Source: Deltaproteobacteria bacterium (lineage in GTDB: Bacteria > Myxococcota_A > UBA9160 > SMWR01). From it: a stretch of DNA of 10,524 nt. The notes beneath the pieces were generated by a model. That model was not told the origin of the DNA and made no database searches. It was given only the letters and a program-made list of their open reading frames with translations. Positions within the stretch are counted from its first letter, which is position 1; every line of letters begins with the position of its first letter. Shown piece by piece: positions 5,959-10,524 of the stretch. The DNA is taken from assembly GCA_019313605.1 (NCBI GenBank), contig JAFDAW010000076.1:1-10524 (forward strand), read 5' to 3'. The translations under genes were made by a program, and so were the position numbers.

Positions 5959-8640
5959 ATGTCGGAGCAACCCGTGGATCCTCCTGACGTGCGGACGCCA
6001 AATATCCCCCCTGCTGACGACTCCGCGTCCCAGCCGGAGTCGTCGCCCGTATCCGACAACCCCGATGAGGCGAACGTCGACGCCCTGTCGGCGATGACGC
6101 CTCGCTTCAATCTCCCGCTCCGATGGTTCGCGAGCCGCTTCTTCCGCCACTTCGACCTCAACGACGCCACGGTCGAGTACCTTCGAAAACTCGAGAGCAG
6201 TGGCTCGATCATCTACGTCATGCGCTACGCGAGCCGGCTCGACTACTTCCTCTTCAATGCGCTCTTCATACGCGAAGGACTCGGCCTTTCGAAGTTCGCG
6301 AATGGAATTCGCTTCTACTACTACCGCCCGTTCTGGAAGGCCATTCGACTCGCCTGGAGGCGACGGGGCGAGTGGTTGCGAGAGCCCGGCCCCGAGTTTT
6401 CGCAAGCCAAACTTCGATCGCTGACCTTGCGAGGCGAGTCGTCGTTCATCTTCCTGCGCACCGCGCGCCTGCGTTCGAGATTGCGAACGCGGCGCAGTGC
6501 GGTCGAACACAGCAAGAGCGAACTCGATCTGCTCGAGGAGGTCATCCGGACGGCCTGGGATTCCAATCGGCCGGTTCACATGGTTCCCCTCGCGCTCTTC
6601 TGGCGGAAGGGGCCGCGAAGCCGACAGCGTTTTCTCAATCTCAGTTACGGATCGAGTACCCGTCCTTCGGACTTCGCGAAGGTCACGTCGTTCCTCACCA
6701 CCTACCAGGGCCTTACGGTTCGGGTCGGCAATCCGATCGACCTGGGCGCTCTCGCGGCCGAGCGAAGTGTCGAGGGGCCGCATCGCGTTGCACGCAAGGT
6801 GCGCCGGTCCATTCTCACGTTCCTCTACCGAGAAGAAAAGGTCGTCGAGGGGCCAGCTTTGCGTTCGCCCCATCGCATCGAACAGGCGGTCATCGGTACG
6901 CCCGCCGTGCGGGAGGCGGTTCGGAGCCGGGCGGAAGAACGCCGTTGGCCGATCGAGCGGTCGAGAGCCGAAGCGGCCAAGATGCTCCGCGAAATCGCAG
7001 CCAACATGAACTCGACGATCCTGGCGTTCCTGAACTGGGCCGTCGGTGTCATCTTGAGGAGAATGTTCGTTTCGGTCGAGCTGGTCGGTATCGAGAAGAT
7101 TGCCGACTACGCCAAGCGAAACCCGCTCGTCCTCGCCCCGAGCCATCGCTCCTATTGCGACTTCCTGATTCTCTCGACGGCTTTCTATATGAATCATCTG
7201 GTTCCTCCGCACGTCGCGGCGCGGGAGAACATGTCGTTCGGCCCCTTCGGTTCCCTGTGGCGGCGTGGCGGTGCGTTCTACCTTCGCCGCTCGTTCGACG
7301 ATCCGCTCTACAGGATGGTGTTTCGCAGCTACATCACCTACCTCATCAAGCAGGGGTACACCCAGGAGTTCTTCATCGAGGGAGGGCGTTCACGCACGGG
7401 AAAGATGCTCACTCCGCGCCTCGGAATGCTCGCGTGGAACGTCGACGCATTCCTGCAAACCGCCAGGCGCGACCTCTTCTTCGTGCCGATCGCAATCACC
7501 TACGAACATCTCGTAGAGGAGCGCGCCATCGTCGGCGAGCGCGAAGGTGGAAAAAAGGAAGAAGAGAGCGTGATGGGCCTCGTTCGCGCTCGCAAGTTCC
7601 TGCGCCGTCGCTTCGGCAGTGTCTGGGTCAACTTCGGCGAGCCGATTTCACTCGCCAGTGCGCTCGGTGAACGGCGCGAGCTCTTCCTCCGCGACGAATC
7701 CGCTGAAGTGCTCGAACAGAAGCGAGAATTCGTCGAGTCACTCGGCAATCGCATCGCGGAGCGCATCAACTGGGCGGTGATGCCAAACGCTACCGCGGTG
7801 GCGGCTTGTGCGCTGCTCGGCGCGGGGCACCGGGGGCTCTTCCGCGAAGAACTCGTGGACCGGATGCGCGAAATCGTCGAGTTGCTGAAGTTGCAGGACG
7901 CTCGACTGACGCCGAGCCTCACGGTGGTTGGAGGCGACTTTCACGAGGCGATCGGCTCGCTCATCGCGAGCGGTCTGATCCACTCGTCCCCGGATGCACG
8001 CGGCGAGGTGCTCTACTTCGAGGAAAACCGCCGCACGGCCCTCGATCTCTACCGCAACAGCATCGTCCACTATCTCGCCGCGCCCAGTCTCCTCGCGCGG
8101 CGCCTGTTGTCCGATGCCACCGTGGACGAGCTTCGCAGCGATCTTTCGTACTGGTTGGATCTCTTCTACTACGAGTTCTTCACGCCGCGCGGCGAGGTGC
8201 TCGCCGCCCACTTCGACGCGTTCATCGACCATTTCGAGGGCGTCGGCTGGATCGAGCGGAACGGGAGAATCCTTCGGCCCACGGGGACGGGTGTGGACAA
8301 TTTCGAGTTCCTTGCCGAGCAGACGCAGGGTTTGATCGATGTCTACTACGCGACCGCCGGAGGGGTCATCTCGATGGACGACCCCCTCACCCCCAAGGAA
8401 CTGCTCAAGGCCGCGCAGGAGCAACTCAACCGGGCCGAGATCCTCGGTGAGATCGCGGCCGGGCGCGGGGTGGTGAGTGAAACGACCTTTACGAATGCGC
8501 TCGCACAGCTGGAGCGCTACCGAATCATCCAGCGGGATCCGGAGGCATCGGGCAAGGAAGTGCCCTTCGAGCGAGGGGAGGCTTTCGAAGATCTCGCAGA
8601 TCTGAAGGAGCGTCTGGCGTTCGCGCTCACCGCTCGTTAG
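5959..8640 (+). CDS. plsB: Glycerol-3-phosphate 1-O-acyltransferase, PlsB type
   Basis: PlsB transfers an acyl chain to sn-glycerol-3-phosphate at the inner membrane, giving lysophosphatidic acid, the first step of phospholipid synthesis. From the ATG at 5959 it has 893 residues (about 807 in E. coli). All four acyltransferase motifs are present: HRSYCD (396-401, HX4D), GGAFYLRR (437-444), FIEGGRSRTGK (472-482) and FVPIAITYEH (508-517), then NFGEPISL. The C-terminal part keeps LYRNSIVHYLAAPSLLA (697-713), matching the C-terminal region of E. coli PlsB as I recall it. The first 45 residues are rich in Pro, Ser and Asp and probably disordered. Residues about 83-262 look like a degenerate copy of the acyltransferase domain (see findings). 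The frame is open upstream to a TTG at 5920, but ATG at 5959 is the natural start; neither has a good ribosome binding site. hisI begins 13 nt after the stop. Confidence 0.92.
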   Translation: MSEQPVDPPDVRTPNIPPADDSASQPESSPVSDNPDEANVDALSAMTPRFNLPLRWFASRFFRHFDLNDATVEYLRKLESSGSIIYVMRYASRLDYFLFNALFIREGLGLSKFANGIRFYYYRPFWKAIRLAWRRRGEWLREPGPEFSQAKLRSLTLRGESSFIFLRTARLRSRLRTRRSAVEHSKSELDLLEEVIRTAWDSNRPVHMVPLALFWRKGPRSRQRFLNLSYGSSTRPSDFAKVTSFLTTYQGLTVRVGNPIDLGALAAERSVEGPHRVARKVRRSILTFLYREEKVVEGPALRSPHRIEQAVIGTPAVREAVRSRAEERRWPIERSRAEAAKMLREIAANMNSTILAFLNWAVGVILRRMFVSVELVGIEKIADYAKRNPLVLAPSHRSYCDFLILSTAFYMNHLVPPHVAARENMSFGPFGSLWRRGGAFYLRRSFDDPLYRMVFRSYITYLIKQGYTQEFFIEGGRSRTGKMLTPRLGMLAWNVDAFLQTARRDLFFVPIAITYEHLVEERAIVGEREGGKKEEESVMGLVRARKFLRRRFGSVWVNFGEPISLASALGERRELFLRDESAEVLEQKREFVESLGNRIAERINWAVMPNATAVAACALLGAGHRGLFREELVDRMREIVELLKLQDARLTPSLTVVGGDFHEAIGSLIASGLIHSSPDARGEVLYFEENRRTALDLYRNSIVHYLAAPSLLARRLLSDATVDELRSDLSYWLDLFYYEFFTPRGEVLAAHFDAFIDHFEGVGWIERNGRILRPTGTGVDNFEFLAEQTQGLIDVYYATAGGVISMDDPLTPKELLKAAQEQLNRAEILGEIAAGRGVVSETTFTNALAQLERYRIIQRDPEASGKEVPFERGEAFEDLADLKERLAFALTAR

Positions 8641-8653
8641 GCTCCGCGTCCCC

Positions 8654-9040
8654 ATGGAACCGATCGACGCAATCGACTTCGAGAAGGCGGGTGGCCTGGT
8701 CACCGCGATCACCCTCGACGACGCCACCGGCGACGTACTGATGGTGGCTTATATGAATGCCGATTCGTTTCGCAAGACGCTCGAGATCGGTGAGGTCGTC
8801 TATTGGAGCCGTTCGCGCAAGTGTCTCTGGCACAAGGGCGAATCGAGCGGCAACACGCAGCTCGTCAAGAGCATCCAGATCGACTGCGACGCCGACGCCG
8901 TGGTGCTTCGCGTGGATCAGCGCGGCAACGCGGCCTGTCACACCGGAAAGCGCAGCTGCTTTTATCGCAAGCTCGAGGGCGGCGAATGGGTCGATGTGGG
9001 CGAACAGATATTCGACCCCAAAGAGGTATACGGTTCATGA
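8654..9040 (+). CDS. hisI: Phosphoribosyl-AMP cyclohydrolase HisI
   Basis: HisI opens the adenine ring of phosphoribosyl-AMP, the third step of histidine synthesis, in the cytoplasm. The 128-residue protein is the single-function form with no fused HisE domain. Family motifs are YWSRSRKCLWHKGESSGN (50-67), DCDADA (77-82, metal-binding aspartates plus a zinc cysteine) and QRGNAACHTGKRSCF (89-103, with the other zinc cysteines at 95 and 102). The ATG at 8654 follows the plsB stop by 13 nt and lacks a strong ribosome binding site, so translation may depend on coupling to plsB. Its stop overlaps the hisG start as ATGA. Confidence 0.97.
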   Translation: MEPIDAIDFEKAGGLVTAITLDDATGDVLMVAYMNADSFRKTLEIGEVVYWSRSRKCLWHKGESSGNTQLVKSIQIDCDADAVVLRVDQRGNAACHTGKRSCFYRKLEGGEWVDVGEQIFDPKEVYGS

Positions 9041-9924
9041 GTTCGCGTTCGAAGAAGATTCTCCGCCTGGGCCTTCCCAAAGGAAGCCTCCAGGAGACGA
9101 CGCATCAGCTCTTTACGCGCGCTGGCTTTCAGTTGCGCATTCCGTCGCGCTCCTACTATCCGAAGATCGATGATCCCGAGATCGAGTGCATTCTGATCCG
9201 GGCCCAGGAGATGGCGCGCTACGTCGATCAGGGTGTTCTCGACGCCGGCATCACCGGGCTCGATTGGACGATGGAAAACCGCGCGAAGGTCAAGGAGCTG
9301 GCGGATCTGAAGGCACCGTGGCCCAACTACGGGCAGGTTCGCTGGGTGGTCGCGGTCAAGAACGACTCCAAGATCAAGAAACCCAAGGATCTCGAGGGCA
9401 AGCGCATCGCGACAGAGGTGATGAATCTCTCCAAGCGCTACCTCAAATCCCATGGGGTGAAAGCGGAGATCGAGTTTTCCTGGGGAGCCACCGAGGTGAA
9501 GCCGCCGGTTCTCGCCGATGCGATCATCGATGTCACGGAAACGGGATCGAGCTTGCGCGCCAACGATCTGAGGATTCTCGACACGGTCGTCGAGAGTACG
9601 CCGCGTTTCATCGCCAACCCAGAATCCTGCAAAGATGCCTGGAAGATGCGGAAAATGGATCGCCTCGTGATGGTCTTGATGGGTGCGATCAACGCGGCCG
9701 ATCGCGCCGGCTTGATGATGAACGTGCCCGCCAAGTGTCTCGAGAAGGTGCTCGCACTGCTGCCCGCGTTGGCGACGCCGACGATCTCGACGCTCTCCGA
9801 TAAGAACTGGGTCGCGGTCAACACCGTGATCGAAGAGCACGTTGTGAAGGATCTCTTCCCGCGGCTATCGGAGGCCGGTGCCCGCGGAATCGTCGAGTAC
9901 CCGCTCAACAAGATCATCGAGTAA
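9037..9924 (+). CDS. hisG: ATP phosphoribosyltransferase HisG, long form
   Basis: HisG joins ATP and PRPP to make N1-(5-phosphoribosyl)-ATP, the committed and feedback-controlled step of histidine synthesis. The 295 residues fit the long, HisZ-independent form. The catalytic part holds LRLGLPKGSL near the N-terminus, DAGITGLDW (69-77) and the PRPP-binding loop DAIIDVTETGSSLRANDL (161-178). The last ~85 residues (from about 210, RLVMVLMGAIN onward) are the ACT-like regulatory domain that binds histidine as an allosteric inhibitor in this family. Control by histidine is therefore expected at protein level. The start ATG overlaps the hisI stop by 4 nt, and GAGG lies 9 nt upstream inside hisI. 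No attenuator-like leader with His codons is seen in front of hisI or hisG. Confidence 0.97.
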   Translation: MSSRSKKILRLGLPKGSLQETTHQLFTRAGFQLRIPSRSYYPKIDDPEIECILIRAQEMARYVDQGVLDAGITGLDWTMENRAKVKELADLKAPWPNYGQVRWVVAVKNDSKIKKPKDLEGKRIATEVMNLSKRYLKSHGVKAEIEFSWGATEVKPPVLADAIIDVTETGSSLRANDLRILDTVVESTPRFIANPESCKDAWKMRKMDRLVMVLMGAINAADRAGLMMNVPAKCLEKVLALLPALATPTISTLSDKNWVAVNTVIEEHVVKDLFPRLSEAGARGIVEYPLNKIIE

Positions 9925-9927
9925 CCG

Positions 9928-10515
9928 TTGCCCGGACTCTTCAGGCGACTGGCCGCGACAATTCCCAATTATGTGAATATCGCCTGGCACGGATTGGTGT
10001 CTCCCCGTGTGGGCAAGCCCGAGTCGGTCGCTGTTTCCCAAGCGGTGATTCTTTCCGGAGAGCGGATCCTGCTCGCGGTGCGGCGCGACTTGCGGGGCTG
10101 GGAGCTCCCGGGCGGTCATCTGCAGACCGGAGAGTCGTCCGAAGAGGGGTTGATTCGCGAGGTTCGCGAAGAGACGGGGCACGAGGTCGCGATCGATCGC
10201 CACGTGGGGACCTACGTACGAACGGGGTTCCGGCCGTATACGGCTTCGGTGTTCACTTGCCGCGTCACTGGCGGCGAACTGCGACCGAGTATGGAGACCC
10301 CGGTGGTTCGCTGGTTCGATCTTGCTGCACTGCCCGACACCCTGTTCCCGTGGTTTCTTGAGCCGCTGGCCGATGCACTTGCGGCGCGTCCCGAGCCGGT
10401 TTCGCGCTGTAACTATCAGGGGGTGGCGGCGGTCTGGGCGGGGTTCAAGATCGATCTGCGGATGCGGCTTTCGGACGACTGCGCCGGGTTTTCCGAATTA
10501 CCCAAATCGTCTTAG
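9928..10515 (+). CDS. Nudix hydrolase (substrate unknown), downstream of hisG
   Basis: A 195-residue Nudix protein, expected to hydrolyse a nucleoside diphosphate linked to another group, using Mg2+ or Mn2+. The Nudix box starts at Gly 63 (GGHLQTGES) and continues through REVREETGH (77-85), giving the full GX5EX7REUXEEXG pattern. Typical flanking sequences precede it (AVILSGERILLAVRRD and WELPGGH). The ~30 residues before the core and the C-terminal ~50 residues are not assigned; neither has a clear membrane segment. The likely start is TTG at 9928, 3 nt after the hisG stop. No good ribosome binding site is seen, so it may be translated by coupling to hisG; a GTG at 9973 is an alternative that would cut the N-terminal extension. 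The substrate cannot be read from sequence; its place behind hisI-hisG is discussed in findings. Confidence 0.88.
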   Translation: MPGLFRRLAATIPNYVNIAWHGLVSPRVGKPESVAVSQAVILSGERILLAVRRDLRGWELPGGHLQTGESSEEGLIREVREETGHEVAIDRHVGTYVRTGFRPYTASVFTCRVTGGELRPSMETPVVRWFDLAALPDTLFPWFLEPLADALAARPEPVSRCNYQGVAAVWAGFKIDLRMRLSDDCAGFSELPKSS

Positions 10516-10524
10516 AGCGCTCGA

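Noticed and set aside
4095..6212. A 705-codon open frame on the minus strand covering the GNAT, dehydrogenase and start of plsB
   Set aside because: It is antisense to three genes with clear family motifs, its translation shows no recognisable domain, and long antisense frames are expected in GC-rich coding DNA.
5917..7212. A 431-codon minus-strand open frame antisense to plsB
   Set aside because: It lies fully opposite conserved PlsB sequence and its translation is Arg/Glu-rich with no domain.
1..10524. CRISPR array, insertion sequence, prophage, tRNA, rRNA or 4.5S RNA gene
   Set aside because: I see no regularly spaced direct repeats, no transposase or phage protein and no cloverleaf-like sequence; nearly all bases are accounted for by housekeeping-type genes.

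Overview
This GC-rich window carries nine protein genes packed almost end to end, with short gaps and no RNA gene, insertion sequence, prophage or CRISPR array that I can see. The protein set (long-form HisG, single-function HisI, PlsB-type acyltransferase, a 71-residue free-standing biotin carrier domain, an MltD-type LysM transglycosylase) points to a Gram-negative bacterium. My best guess is a deltaproteobacterial-type lineage (Myxococcota or Desulfobacterota in the broad sense). That placement is an impression from family resemblance, not a computed result.

Layout. Positions 1-3672 are read leftwards: ffh (SRP GTPase, GTG start at 3672), then an MltD-like lytic transglycosylase whose 3' end runs off the left edge. 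Positions 3863-10515 are read rightwards: biotin/lipoyl carrier protein, a two-part GNAT acetyltransferase 4 nt behind it, a short-chain dehydrogenase of the 3-hydroxyacyl-CoA dehydrogenase type, a PlsB-like glycerol-3-phosphate acyltransferase, hisI, hisG and a Nudix hydrolase. The two blocks diverge from a 190-nt region (3673-3862) that holds three inverted repeats.

How the genes fit together. Ffh and the transglycosylase serve protein export and cell-wall remodelling. The biotin carrier and the dehydrogenase suggest acyl-CoA metabolism (carboxylation and beta-oxidation-like steps), and PlsB uses acyl donors for the first step of phospholipid synthesis. hisI and hisG encode the third and first steps of histidine synthesis. 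plsB, hisI, hisG and the Nudix gene are separated by 13 nt, a 4-nt overlap and 3 nt, so they are probably one transcript although their pathways are unrelated.

I find no clear new system. The observations most worth a second look are the Nudix gene directly behind hisI-hisG (a possible stand-in for HisE), the internal duplication in PlsB with a catalytically dead first half, and the structured leader between ffh and the biotin carrier gene. No gene-free stretch exceeds 300 bases.
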